Assembly (NCBI GenBank): GCA_039814575.1
Contig: JBCCAY010000015.1
Span: forward strand, 19,878 to 83,877
DNA length: 64,000 nucleotides
Direction: 5' to 3'
Source: MED-G105 sp039814575
GTDB lineage: Bacteria > Pseudomonadota > Alphaproteobacteria > Caulobacterales > Parvularculaceae
Shown here: positions 1 through 8,183 of the stretch, in pieces
Layout: every line of letters begins with the position of its first letter
Position numbering within the stretch: position 1 is the stretch's first letter
The notes under the pieces: model-generated
The model's input: only the letters and a program-made list of their open reading frames with translations
Told to the model about the DNA's origin: nothing
Database searches by the model: none
Made by a program: the position numbers and the translations under genes

Positions 1-2
1 CT

Positions 3-650
3 TCGGCGCGGCTTGAGCGCTTCTTGCAGCTCTGCGCCCAAGACAATATGCAGGTGGCGAACTGCACGACGCCGGCGAACTATTTCCATATTTTGCGTCG
101 TCAAATGCGGCGCAATTTCCGTAAGCCCCTCGTGCTGATGACGCCGAAATCGCTGCTGCGTCACAAGCGGTGCGTTTCGTCAATCGCTGATATGGGGCCG
201 GGCTCTTCTTTCCACCGCGTTTTATGGGACGATGCTGAATCGGAACGCGGCGACAGCATCACGCTTGTGCCGGACGACCAGATCAAGCGCGTCGTTATCT
301 GCTCGGGCAAGGTCTATTACGACCTCTTGGAAGAGCGGGAGAAGCGTGGCGTCAATGACGTCTATTTGTTACGGGTTGAGCAATATTATCCGTATCCAGC
401 GCAATCGATGAGCAAGGAATTGCGGCGCTTCAAAAAGGCCGAAATGGTCTGGTGCCAAGAAGAACCCAAAAATATGGGCGCATGGTTCTTCATGGAGCCG
501 AATATCGAATGGACGCTTGGTCAAGTGAAGGCCAAGCATAAGCGGGCGCGCTATGTCGGCCGTCCGGCAGCGGCGTCTACGGCTACCGGATTGATGGCGC
601 AACACAAAAAAGAACTAGACGCCTTTTTGGACGATGCTTTGACGGTTTAA
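3..650 (+). CDS. sucA: 2-oxoglutarate dehydrogenase E1 component, C-terminal part
   Basis: The frame is open from the left edge and ends at the TAA at 648-650, so about 215 C-terminal residues are present and the start lies outside the window. The E1o signature QVANCTTPANYFHILRRQ and the C-terminal stretch around PLVLMTPKSLLRH match the thiamine-diphosphate-dependent E1 subunit, which decarboxylates 2-oxoglutarate and reductively acylates the lipoyl group of E2 in the TCA cycle. The next gene is the E2 subunit, 70 bp downstream, and lpd follows, so this is the usual sucA-sucB-lpd locus. Nothing odd is seen in the visible part. Confidence 0.95.
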   Translation, partial: SARLERFLQLCAQDNMQVANCTTPANYFHILRRQMRRNFRKPLVLMTPKSLLRHKRCVSSIADMGPGSSFHRVLWDDAESERGDSITLVPDDQIKRVVICSGKVYYDLLEEREKRGVNDVYLLRVEQYYPYPAQSMSKELRRFKKAEMVWCQEEPKNMGAWFFMEPNIEWTLGQVKAKHKRARYVGRPAAASTATGLMAQHKKELDAFLDDALTV

Positions 651-720
651 AGGAACCTGAAAAAGCGCTGGGCCGTTCTTGATAGCGATTTGGACGGCTG
701 CATTGGAGCGAACGAGAACC

Positions 721-2247
721 ATGGCTGCAGACATTAAAGTGCCGACCTTAGGCGAATCCGTCACCGAAGCGACGATTGCGAAATGGTTGAAGGCCGTCGG
801 CGATCAGGTCGCCGCCGACGAACCGCTTGTTGAATTGGAGACGGATAAAGTTTCTATCGAAGCCCCGGCGCCGGCCGCCGGCGTGCTGACGGAAATCGTC
901 GCTAATGAAGGCGATACGGTGGAAGTTGACGCGCTTCTCGGCCGCATCGGTAAGGGCGGCGGTGAAGCGGTTGCGCCGAAAGCAGCCGAGGTGGAGGCGC
1001 CAGCTGCAAGCGCAGCGCCGGCATCTTCCGGCGGCGGAGAAATGATTGACGTTGTCGTCCCTGAGGGCGGCGAGTCCGTCACCGAAGCGGATATCGGCGA
1101 ATGGTTGAAAGCGGTTGGCGACGCGGTCGCCGTGGACGATCCGTTGGTGACGCTGGAAACCGACAAAGCGGCGATGGACGTTGCGGCCCCTGCAGCGGGC
1201 GTTTTAAGAGAAATTCGCGCGGACGCGGGCGCCACTGTCGAAGTGGGCGCGGTGATCGCAATTATCGAAAAAGGCGCGAGCGCGTCTGCGACGTCCGCAG
1301 CGTCGGCGGCGATGAATGGCGCTGCTGCGCCGGCCGCGCCTGCGCCAAGCGCTGGGTCCGCTGACTTATCGCCGGCGCCGCGCCGCGTCGTCGCAGAACA
1401 TGGTCTCAATCCGCAATCGATCGCCGGCACCGGCAAAGACGGCCGCGTCACCAAAGGCGACGCGCTCGCCGCTGTTAAAACCGGCGGGGCAGGCGGCGCC
1501 GTTTCGGCGAAAGCGCCGGCGCAACCAAGCGCGCCGCGAGACATCGGCCCGCGCGAAGAGCGGGTGAAGATGTCCCGTCTGCGCCAGACCATCGCCCGGC
1601 GCTTGAAGGAAGCGCAAGACACGGCGGCGATGCTGACGACGTTCAACGATGTCGACATGACCGCCGTGATGGCGCTTCGCTCCGAGTACAAAGAGCTTTT
1701 TGAGAAAAAGCACGGCGTCAAACTCGGCTTTATGTCGTTCTTCGTCAAAGCGTGCGTTCACGCCCTGAAAGAGGTGCCCGACGTCAACGCTGAAATCGAC
1801 GGCACGGACATTATCTATAAAAACCATTATGACATCGGTGTCGCCGTCGGCTCGGACAAAGGCCTTGTCGTGCCGGTTTTGCGCGACGCGGACATGAAAT
1901 CCCTCGCTGTCGTTGAAGCGGAAATTTCTGATTTCGGACGGCGCGCCCGCGACGGCGCCCTTGGCCTTGAGGAAATGCAAGGCGGCACGTTCACGATTTC
2001 GAACGGCGGCGTTTACGGCTCTCTCATGTCGACGCCGATCTTGAACCCGCCGCAATCGGGCATTCTCGGCATGCACCGCATTGAAAAACGCCCCGTCGTC
2101 GTGGGGAACGAGGTGGTCGTTCGCCCGATGATGTATTTGGCGCTCTCTTATGATCACCGCATTGTCGACGGCAAAGGCGCGGTGACGTTCTTGGTTCGCG
2201 TGAAAGAGAATTTGGAAGACCCGCAGCGTTTGCTGTTGGATTTGTAG
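721..2247 (+). CDS. sucB: dihydrolipoyllysine succinyltransferase (E2o) with two lipoyl domains
   Basis: E2 core of the 2-oxoglutarate dehydrogenase complex, 508 aa from the ATG at 721. I chose this over an upstream ATG at 679 because the lipoyl domain begins at once (MAADIKVPTLGESVTEA). Order: lipoyl domain 1 (about 1-78, lipoyl Lys43 in ETDKVS), Ala/Pro linker, lipoyl domain 2 (about 108-184, Lys149 in ETDKAA), second linker, peripheral subunit-binding domain (about 215-252), catalytic acyltransferase domain (about 278-508) with DHRIVDG (His479, Asp483). E. coli SucB has one lipoyl domain and about 405 aa; the second here closely resembles the first, so an internal duplication is likely. 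Neighbouring sucA and lpd support E2o rather than pyruvate dehydrogenase E2. Confidence 0.95.
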   Translation: MAADIKVPTLGESVTEATIAKWLKAVGDQVAADEPLVELETDKVSIEAPAPAAGVLTEIVANEGDTVEVDALLGRIGKGGGEAVAPKAAEVEAPAASAAPASSGGGEMIDVVVPEGGESVTEADIGEWLKAVGDAVAVDDPLVTLETDKAAMDVAAPAAGVLREIRADAGATVEVGAVIAIIEKGASASATSAASAAMNGAAAPAAPAPSAGSADLSPAPRRVVAEHGLNPQSIAGTGKDGRVTKGDALAAVKTGGAGGAVSAKAPAQPSAPRDIGPREERVKMSRLRQTIARRLKEAQDTAAMLTTFNDVDMTAVMALRSEYKELFEKKHGVKLGFMSFFVKACVHALKEVPDVNAEIDGTDIIYKNHYDIGVAVGSDKGLVVPVLRDADMKSLAVVEAEISDFGRRARDGALGLEEMQGGTFTISNGGVYGSLMSTPILNPPQSGILGMHRIEKRPVVVGNEVVVRPMMYLALSYDHRIVDGKGAVTFLVRVKENLEDPQRLLLDL

Positions 2248-2306
2248 GCGTCAATCTTGGCCCGCGCTGACCCACGCGGCTGCCTTTTCAACTCAGGATT
2301 TCGCAG

Positions 2307-2777
2307 GTGTCTTTGACGTTTGAGAATTTCACGTCCATCGTGGAAATCCTAGCAGTTATTATCGCGGGAGCGGCGCTGTTCGTCAGCGTGCGCAATGGGA
2401 CGCGGGCGCGTGAGACGGAAGTCACCCTAAGGCTCTTCGAAACGCTGCAGAATGAATGGTCTGAGAGTTGGGGCGAGATTATTCTCAATCTCGAATCTAA
2501 GACCGTCGCGGGCCTTGATGATTTGAGTAAATCCGATCAGGCGAGCTTACGCCGTGCACTGAATATGCTAGACTGGATTGGGCGTCTGGTTCGAAACGGC
2601 CACTTGACGCAAGCTAAAACGCTGTATGGCGCTACTGGGCCGGCGATGTTACGAACCTTGCGGATCGCTAAGCCTTTAATCGACGCTGACACCGAACGCT
2701 TCGGTAAAGACTTTTGGGGCGGGGTCGTCTATCTAGAAGCGGAACTGGAGCGGATGCCCTTCGCATCGCGCCTTTAA
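2307..2777 (+). CDS. small single-span membrane protein of unknown function
   Basis: A 156-aa protein read from a GTG at 2307, with AGGA 8 nt upstream. Residues about 9-28 form one hydrophobic helix (IVEILAVIIAGAALFVSV). The rest is soluble and mostly helical, with many Glu and Leu. This resembles DUF4760-type proteins, which have one N-terminal helix followed by a cytoplasmic helical domain, but I cannot name the family. It sits 59 bp after sucB and 25 bp before lpd on the same strand, so it is probably cotranscribed with the dehydrogenase genes. Nothing in the sequence shows a role in 2-oxoglutarate oxidation. Confidence 0.7.
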   Translation: MSLTFENFTSIVEILAVIIAGAALFVSVRNGTRARETEVTLRLFETLQNEWSESWGEIILNLESKTVAGLDDLSKSDQASLRRALNMLDWIGRLVRNGHLTQAKTLYGATGPAMLRTLRIAKPLIDADTERFGKDFWGGVVYLEAELERMPFASRL

Positions 2778-2802
2778 CCGGATAAATCACGAGAAAATTT
2801 CT

Positions 2803-4212
2803 ATGGCTGATCAATACGACGTCATCATCATCGGCGCAGGGCCTGGCGGCTATAACGCGGCGATCCGCGCTGGCCAATTGGGGCTTAAAACCGCGATCAT
2901 CGAGAAACGGGACAATAACAAACTCGGCGGCACGTGCCTGAATGTGGGCTGCATCCCCTCCAAAGCGTTGCTTCACGCCTCTGAACTTTATGAGGCGGCC
3001 ATCAAAGACTTCGAAGGCCTCGGCATTAAAACCGGCGGCGTGTCGCTCGATCTGCCGAAAATGCTCGGCCAGAAAGACGACGCCGTTGAAGGGCTCACCA
3101 AGGGCGTTGAGTTCTTGATGAAGAAGAACAAAGTCGACGTGCATTTGGGCGCTGGCGAAATCATTGAATCCGGCAAAGTGCGGGTCACGGGCGCTGATGG
3201 TAAAACCACTGATCTTGCGTGTCAGAACATCGTCATCGCCACGGGCTCGGAAGTCACGCCGCTGCCAGGCGTCGACATTGACGAGGAGCAGGTGGTTTCA
3301 TCCACGGGTGCGCTGTCCCTATCATCCGTGCCAAAACATTTGGTTTTGGTCGGCGGCGGCGTCATCGGCCTGGAGCTTGGTTCTGTGTGGCGCCGATTGG
3401 GCGCTGAGGTGACGGTCGTTGAGTTTCTTGATCGCATCCTGCCGACCATGGACGGCGAGGTATCGAAAAACTTCCAGCGCATCCTCAAAAAACAGGGGAT
3501 GAACTTCAAACTGAAGTCGAAAGTCACTGGCGTTGAAAAACTGAAAACCAAATTGAAAGTATCCGTCGAACCCGCCGAAGGCGGTGAGGCCGAGGTGATC
3601 GACGCGAATGTGGTTCTTGTGGCGATCGGTCGTCGTCCCCATACGGAAGGGCTTGGCCTTGAGCGCATCGGCGTTGAGATGGACAAGCGCGGCTTTATCG
3701 TCACCGACCTTTTCCGCACGAATGTTGCGGGCGTGTGGGCGATCGGCGATTGCATCCAAGGGCCGATGTTGGCCCATAAAGCCGAAGACGACGCTGTCGC
3801 GTGCGTTGAGCTCATCGCCGGCAAGCCGGGGCATGTGAATTACGACTATGTCCCGAACGTTGTTTACAGCTATCCTGAGGTCGCGTCCGTCGGTAAAACG
3901 GAAGAAGAGCTAAAAGCGGCTGGCGTCGAGTACAAGGTTGGTAAATTCCCGTTCGCCGCGAACAGCCGCGCCAAAACCAATCATGAAACGGATGGTTTCG
4001 CTAAAGTGCTCGCCGATGCGAAGACGGATGAAGTGCTCGGGGCCCATATCATCGGCGTCGGCGCTGGCGAACTCATCGCCGAAGTTGTCTCGGTCATGGA
4101 GTTCGGCGGTTCATCGGAAGATATCGCGCGCACGTGCCATGCGCATCCAACCCGCTCCGAGGCGGTCCGCCAAGCGGCGATGGGCGTTGAGGGCTGGACG
4201 ATGCAAGCTTAG
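2803..4212 (+). CDS. lpd: dihydrolipoyl dehydrogenase (E3)
   Basis: FAD-dependent disulfide oxidoreductase, 469 aa, that reoxidises dihydrolipoyl groups of 2-oxo acid dehydrogenase complexes with NAD+. N-terminal FAD-binding GAGPGGYNAAIRAGQLG, redox disulfide GGTCLNVGCIPSKALL (Cys-x4-Cys), NAD-binding VGGGVIGLELGSVWRRLGAE around residues 182-200, second FAD contact TNVAGVWAIGD, and a C-terminal dimerisation domain with CHAHPTRSEA carrying the catalytic His-x4-Glu. Length is normal. It closes the sucA-sucB-orf-lpd cluster, so the E2o complex is its obvious partner. It may also serve other complexes such as pyruvate dehydrogenase. Confidence 0.96.
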   Translation: MADQYDVIIIGAGPGGYNAAIRAGQLGLKTAIIEKRDNNKLGGTCLNVGCIPSKALLHASELYEAAIKDFEGLGIKTGGVSLDLPKMLGQKDDAVEGLTKGVEFLMKKNKVDVHLGAGEIIESGKVRVTGADGKTTDLACQNIVIATGSEVTPLPGVDIDEEQVVSSTGALSLSSVPKHLVLVGGGVIGLELGSVWRRLGAEVTVVEFLDRILPTMDGEVSKNFQRILKKQGMNFKLKSKVTGVEKLKTKLKVSVEPAEGGEAEVIDANVVLVAIGRRPHTEGLGLERIGVEMDKRGFIVTDLFRTNVAGVWAIGDCIQGPMLAHKAEDDAVACVELIAGKPGHVNYDYVPNVVYSYPEVASVGKTEEELKAAGVEYKVGKFPFAANSRAKTNHETDGFAKVLADAKTDEVLGAHIIGVGAGELIAEVVSVMEFGGSSEDIARTCHAHPTRSEAVRQAAMGVEGWTMQA

Positions 4213-4214
4213 CC

Positions 4215-4239
4215 GATGCCAAACTGGGCGGTTGGCATC
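4215..4239 (+). terminator. hairpin after lpd, possible terminator
   Basis: GATGCCAA at 4215-4222 pairs perfectly with TTGGCATC at 4232-4239 (9-nt loop), directly after the lpd stop. There is no T-run behind it, so Rho-independent termination is doubtful; it may only protect the mRNA end. Confidence 0.35.
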
Positions 4240-4374
4240 AGGTTCGGCTGCTAGGCGCGCGGTAATGCGCGATTGACGCGCATCCCTTGCGGTTACTCAT
4301 GGCTTCTAGAGTATCGTAATTGCAATGGGCCTTGAAACGATTTTCTTGGTTCATTGTTTAAAGCGCTTGGCGCT

Positions 4375-6255
4375 CTAAACGGTTTTGGCGTCGTTATCGA
4401 TATCGCGGATGGCGGCTTCAATATCCGCCGCCGCCGCGAAATAGGGTTCTAGTTCATCCTTATTTTTGAGCCATTTGTTTGGTTCTGGTTTGGTCAATGT
4501 GTACTGGGATGGTTTGAGTTCTGTTGAGACGACCGATGACATTCGCTCCGTAAACGGCAGGTCGCAGAACTCAAGAAGACGGCGTGTCTCTTCCACGGGA
4601 TTTGCAAGAAACGCTTCGTTGCTAACGCTCGTCCAGTCGGCGCGCGGCAGCGCTGTGAGGTCTTCCAGAATTACCTTATTCACCGTTGCCCATTGCTGAA
4701 CCGCAATCTCGGCGACACTGGCGTTTTTGAGGTCTCGCCAACCTGGGAAGAGTACTAACGACCATGGCTCGTTAATCCAACCTGGCAGGCGGGGATAGGT
4801 GACGAACCGACGCGATCGCCATGCCTCTAGAATGCTAGAGGCGTTCGATCCGATCTCGCGGTGCAAATAAATAAAGCGCGCGTTTGGAAAGATCTTCTTG
4901 AAAAAGGGAATCCGTAACGCATTCTTCGGTGTCTTTTCTAAGAATCGAATAGTGCGCGGGCGTTCGCTTAGCGCCATACGCATTATCATTGCACCATCAA
5001 TGTCACGAAGGGCGACGCCGAAACTGCGGTAAATACTGTCCGCGGTTTCTGGGGTCGCGTCTTCCGCGGTCAGAATATTTGAACTGAATTTGTGGCTTGC
5101 TGGATGCAGCGCCTGAATTTTCTCGATGTGACTGTGCGCTTCGCCGCCGATCGTCCAGAAGATTTCATGCTCGGCGAGGGTTTCGTATAGCAACGTACTC
5201 CCCGACCGCGGCGCGGCGACGATAAACACCGGTCGATCATAGAGTTTTTCATCGAACTTCGATGTTTGATTCGATTTTACCACCGCAGGCGAGTGAAGCG
5301 TCTCGCCAGATTCCAGGCGCTTATCGAGATTTCGCGCAACGTTTTCATCGACAGCGGTATCAAGCGTGAATTGAAGCGCAGCCTTAGCTTCGGCGCCGTT
5401 GCCGGCCAGCTTGAGTTTTTCGGCGATAGGCGAGGATGCTGTTCGAAGTTTTCGAACAAGATTAAGTCCTGCTGCGATGCCGCTGTCTGTGTCGCGGTCC
5501 GCCAAATACATTGCCCGCCAATCGCGTCGGAAATCGCGCATTAGATCGAATAGTGCGGCTTTGGTCTCCTGATCATTGTCAAGATACGCATTTATCTCGT
5601 CTTCTATCATCCTGAAATCGACGTCGATTTCAGACGGGCTTAGCAGTTTTGGAAATTCAAGCGTTTCTACACGAAGCTGATGATCACTGTCGGGCTCGTA
5701 TTTTACGAACGTCTCGTCTGATTGTTTTAATAAAGACCAAAAGTCAGCGGAGCCGCATGTGTCGATGACAAGGTGAACCCTGTTGTGGTCCGTTGGGTTG
5801 TCCACTTCGTGATAGCGCCAATTGTCGAAGATCCAAGCCTCGCCGGCCGCCATATGAACGCTTTCCTCGCCGCAATTGAATATAACGTCTGGATAGGTGA
5901 CGATCGGCACATGGATGCGGACACGTTGGCGCCAGTAATAATGTATATCCACATGTCGGGAGACTTGAGATTTCGGGCCGAGGCGCATCAATCGGGATCT
6001 GCCGACAACCGTATTGAAGTGGGCGATCACCTGTTGGAAATAGGGCGATCGCTCTAAGTGAACGGTCGGCGCCATCGGTGGCTCGTAAGCATGGTTTTGA
6101 TCGCCGCCCGCTGAAATGAGCGGCAGCGCGCTATTGCCCTTATATCCTTGGGGATGGCCGATCCATTGGTGTTCTTCGAAGGATGCTAGTTCCGTTTGTA
6201 GGCGTTCGACATCGAAGCGGAGCGGTAGGCGGTAGAAGGGGTTGTCGAGCTGAAT
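4375..6255 (-). CDS. Asp/Asn beta-hydroxylase-like / sulfotransferase fusion protein, ATT start
   Basis: Two-domain protein of 626 aa read from an ATT at 6255. Residues about 1-180 look like the aspartyl/asparaginyl beta-hydroxylase fold (2-oxoglutarate/Fe(II) oxygenase): SRHVDIHYYWRQRVRIH supplies the first His and DHNRVHLVIDT the second. Residues about 335-600 are a sulfotransferase: 5'-phosphosulfate loop APRSGSTLLYE, then the 3'-phosphate motif region ARFIYLHREIGSNASSI. Start choice: the first ATG (6075) would cut off 60 in-frame residues that read as genuine protein (QLDNPFYRLPLRFDVERLQ). No ATG, GTG or TTG exists in that stretch before the TAA; ATT at 6255 has AAAAGG 5 nt upstream. Hydroxylation plus sulfation of one substrate is inference. 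It stands alone between lpd and a divergent transporter. Confidence 0.8.
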   Translation of the reverse strand: MQLDNPFYRLPLRFDVERLQTELASFEEHQWIGHPQGYKGNSALPLISAGGDQNHAYEPPMAPTVHLERSPYFQQVIAHFNTVVGRSRLMRLGPKSQVSRHVDIHYYWRQRVRIHVPIVTYPDVIFNCGEESVHMAAGEAWIFDNWRYHEVDNPTDHNRVHLVIDTCGSADFWSLLKQSDETFVKYEPDSDHQLRVETLEFPKLLSPSEIDVDFRMIEDEINAYLDNDQETKAALFDLMRDFRRDWRAMYLADRDTDSGIAAGLNLVRKLRTASSPIAEKLKLAGNGAEAKAALQFTLDTAVDENVARNLDKRLESGETLHSPAVVKSNQTSKFDEKLYDRPVFIVAAPRSGSTLLYETLAEHEIFWTIGGEAHSHIEKIQALHPASHKFSSNILTAEDATPETADSIYRSFGVALRDIDGAMIMRMALSERPRTIRFLEKTPKNALRIPFFKKIFPNARFIYLHREIGSNASSILEAWRSRRFVTYPRLPGWINEPWSLVLFPGWRDLKNASVAEIAVQQWATVNKVILEDLTALPRADWTSVSNEAFLANPVEETRRLLEFCDLPFTERMSSVVSTELKPSQYTLTKPEPNKWLKNKDELEPYFAAAADIEAAIRDIDNDAKTV

Positions 6256-6319
6256 GGCGACCTTTTAGTTCTGATCGGCGACGCGCCAGGCGCGTAAAAA
6301 ACTTCTGTATATCAGAGTG

Positions 6320-6418
6320 TTATAGTGCATTGGCCTTACGGCTTTCCAAGTCGGCGATTTTTCGCGGATTGCCCACAAGCCTTGCGCGGAGCAGGCGATC
6401 GCGCTTCAAATAATCCAT
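6320..6418 (-). CDS. possible 32-residue basic peptide
   Basis: A short minus-strand frame from ATG 6418 to TAA 6320 that starts MDYLKRDRLLRARLVG and is rich in Arg, Lys and Leu. It lies 64 nt upstream of the hydroxylase-sulfotransferase start and could be a leader or small gene on the same transcript. No good ribosome-binding site precedes it, and it overlaps the expected promoter region of the divergent transporter gene, so it may be chance. Confidence 0.25.
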   Translation of the reverse strand: MDYLKRDRLLRARLVGNPRKIADLESRKANAL

Positions 6419-6462
6419 AACGAAAACAAAGCAAAACGTAACTTTGAGGGGCTTTCGCGTTC

Positions 6463-8076
6463 ATGTTCTATCTTTTGCTCGGCGGCGTCGCCGCGTTCGG
6501 CCTGTGCGTGGCGCTCTTTCTGATGCGCAATCATCCGCGCGGCCTCTATATCCTCTTTTTTGCAGAGATGTGGGAGCGTTTCTCTTATTATGGAATGCGG
6601 GCGCTATTGGTTCTTTATTTGACCAAGCATTTCCTCTTCGATCGCCAAGAAGCCTATGGGCTCTACGGCGCCTATACGACGCTTGTTTATATTACTCCCG
6701 TCATTGGCGGCGTGTTGGCGGATCGCTATCTTGGCCAAAGAAAAGCTGTTCTGATCGGCGCTGTCCTTCTTGTGCTTGGGCATGCCGGTATGGCGATTGA
6801 AGGCGATCCCGTCGTGGCGGGTGGGGCGGCGGCCCCCGGCGTCCTCAATATTTTCTACTTGTCGCTTGCGCTGATCATTATGGGCGTCGGTTTTTTGAAG
6901 CCGAACATTTCTGCGATTGTCGGCGAGCTCTATCCCAAAACGGACGCCCGTCGCGACGGCGCCTTTACGCTGTTTTATGTCGGCATTAATTTGGGCGCGG
7001 CTTTCGGGGCGCTCCTCGCCGGTTATCTCGGCGAGACTTATGGCTGGAAATATGGGTTTGGATTAGCCGGCGTCGGCATGCTCGCCGGCCTTTTGGTGTT
7101 TATTTGGGGTAAGCCGCTTCTTGACGGCGCCGGAGAGCCGCGTCAGCCAGCGCTTCTGCAAAAGAAGCAAATCTCTGGGCTGACGACCGAGCATCTGATT
7201 TATCTTGGAACGTTTGCGGGCACGCTTTTTGTTTGGTTCGCCGTGCGCGATCAAGGCATGGTGAATACGCTTTTGATGATCGCGGGCGCCGTGACGGTTG
7301 GATATATCCTTTACCGGTCCGTATTTACGCTCGACGCTCACCCGCGCGATCGAATTTTCGCCGCGGTGTCGTTAATTTCGGTTCAAGTGCTCTTCTGGGC
7401 GTTGTTCGAACAGGCCGGCTCGTCGCTCAATCTTTATACGGATGAAAAGGTTGATCGGACGATCTTCGGTCAGGAGATCGTCCCCTCCGTCTTTCAATCA
7501 TTGAATGCGATGTACATCATTGTGTTGGGGCCGGCGTTCGCGGCGCTTTGGGTGTTTCTCGGCAAACTCGGGCTGGAGCCGACGACGCCGCAGAAATTCG
7601 GGCTGGGCGTCATCCAACTTGGCCTTGGCTTTTTGGTCTTGGTTTGGGGGGCAAACACGAATGCTGGTTTGACGCCGGTCATCTTCATTTTCCTGATTTA
7701 TCTCTTGCATACGACAGGCGAGCTTTGCTTATCGCCGGTCGGCTTGTCGGCCATGACGCGTTTATCGGTGCCAAGCATGGTCGGCCTTATCATGGGGACG
7801 TGGTTCTTGGCTTCTGGCGCAGGCAACGCCGTGGCGGCGATGATCGCTCAAGCGACCGCCGCGGTCGGTCCCGATGGCGAAAGCCTCGTCTTGGACGTTT
7901 ATTCGAATGTCGGCTGGCTCGCCGTGGCGGTTGGCGTCGGCCTCATCGTCGTGTCGCCGGTCATCAATTATCTCATGCATTTGAAGACGCTGGCGGATGA
8001 CGCCCATCCCTTAGCGGGCGAGGGCGAAATTGGCGAGCCCGGCGGTCCGGGATTGAGCCCAGCGCGTAAAGGGTAG
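6463..8076 (+). CDS. proton-dependent oligopeptide (POT/PTR2) transporter
   Basis: Major-facilitator protein of 537 aa with about 14 hydrophobic segments. The POT hallmark is near the N-terminus, FFAEMWERFSYYGMRALL (ExxERFxYYG), where the conserved Glu/Arg pair couples proton movement to uptake of di- and tripeptides. A second signature, FYVGINLGAAFGALLAGYLGE, and the family FALFEQ-like motif (LFWALFEQAGSSLN) are also present. GAGGGG precedes the ATG. The first helix runs directly from residue 1, and the Pro/Gly-rich tail is short and cytoplasmic. It acts in the inner membrane. The gene stands alone, divergent from the fusion gene; substrate range cannot be read from sequence. Confidence 0.92.
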   Translation: MFYLLLGGVAAFGLCVALFLMRNHPRGLYILFFAEMWERFSYYGMRALLVLYLTKHFLFDRQEAYGLYGAYTTLVYITPVIGGVLADRYLGQRKAVLIGAVLLVLGHAGMAIEGDPVVAGGAAAPGVLNIFYLSLALIIMGVGFLKPNISAIVGELYPKTDARRDGAFTLFYVGINLGAAFGALLAGYLGETYGWKYGFGLAGVGMLAGLLVFIWGKPLLDGAGEPRQPALLQKKQISGLTTEHLIYLGTFAGTLFVWFAVRDQGMVNTLLMIAGAVTVGYILYRSVFTLDAHPRDRIFAAVSLISVQVLFWALFEQAGSSLNLYTDEKVDRTIFGQEIVPSVFQSLNAMYIIVLGPAFAALWVFLGKLGLEPTTPQKFGLGVIQLGLGFLVLVWGANTNAGLTPVIFIFLIYLLHTTGELCLSPVGLSAMTRLSVPSMVGLIMGTWFLASGAGNAVAAMIAQATAAVGPDGESLVLDVYSNVGWLAVAVGVGLIVVSPVINYLMHLKTLADDAHPLAGEGEIGEPGGPGLSPARKG

Positions 8077-8183
8077 CGTCTCATCAAACGTGATGCGTGG
8101 TGAAGGCGTCGGGCGATGAAGGCAGCGCTGGAAACGCAACTGATCGGCCCACAAAGTCTCTTAAGGGAAAGGGAACCGCGCGC

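Noticed and set aside
804..1748. 314-codon open frame antisense to sucB
   Set aside because: Ala/Ser/Thr low-complexity mirror of a GC-rich coding strand; no ribosome-binding site or domain. The sense gene has clear family motifs.
1366..2157. 263-codon antisense frame in the sucB catalytic region
   Set aside because: Shadow frame of codon bias; composition rich in Arg/His/Asp without recognisable fold.
4356..4380. GTTTAAAGCG/CGCTCTAAAC hairpin as terminator of the fusion gene
   Set aside because: It overlaps the stop codon and has no T-run on the minus strand.
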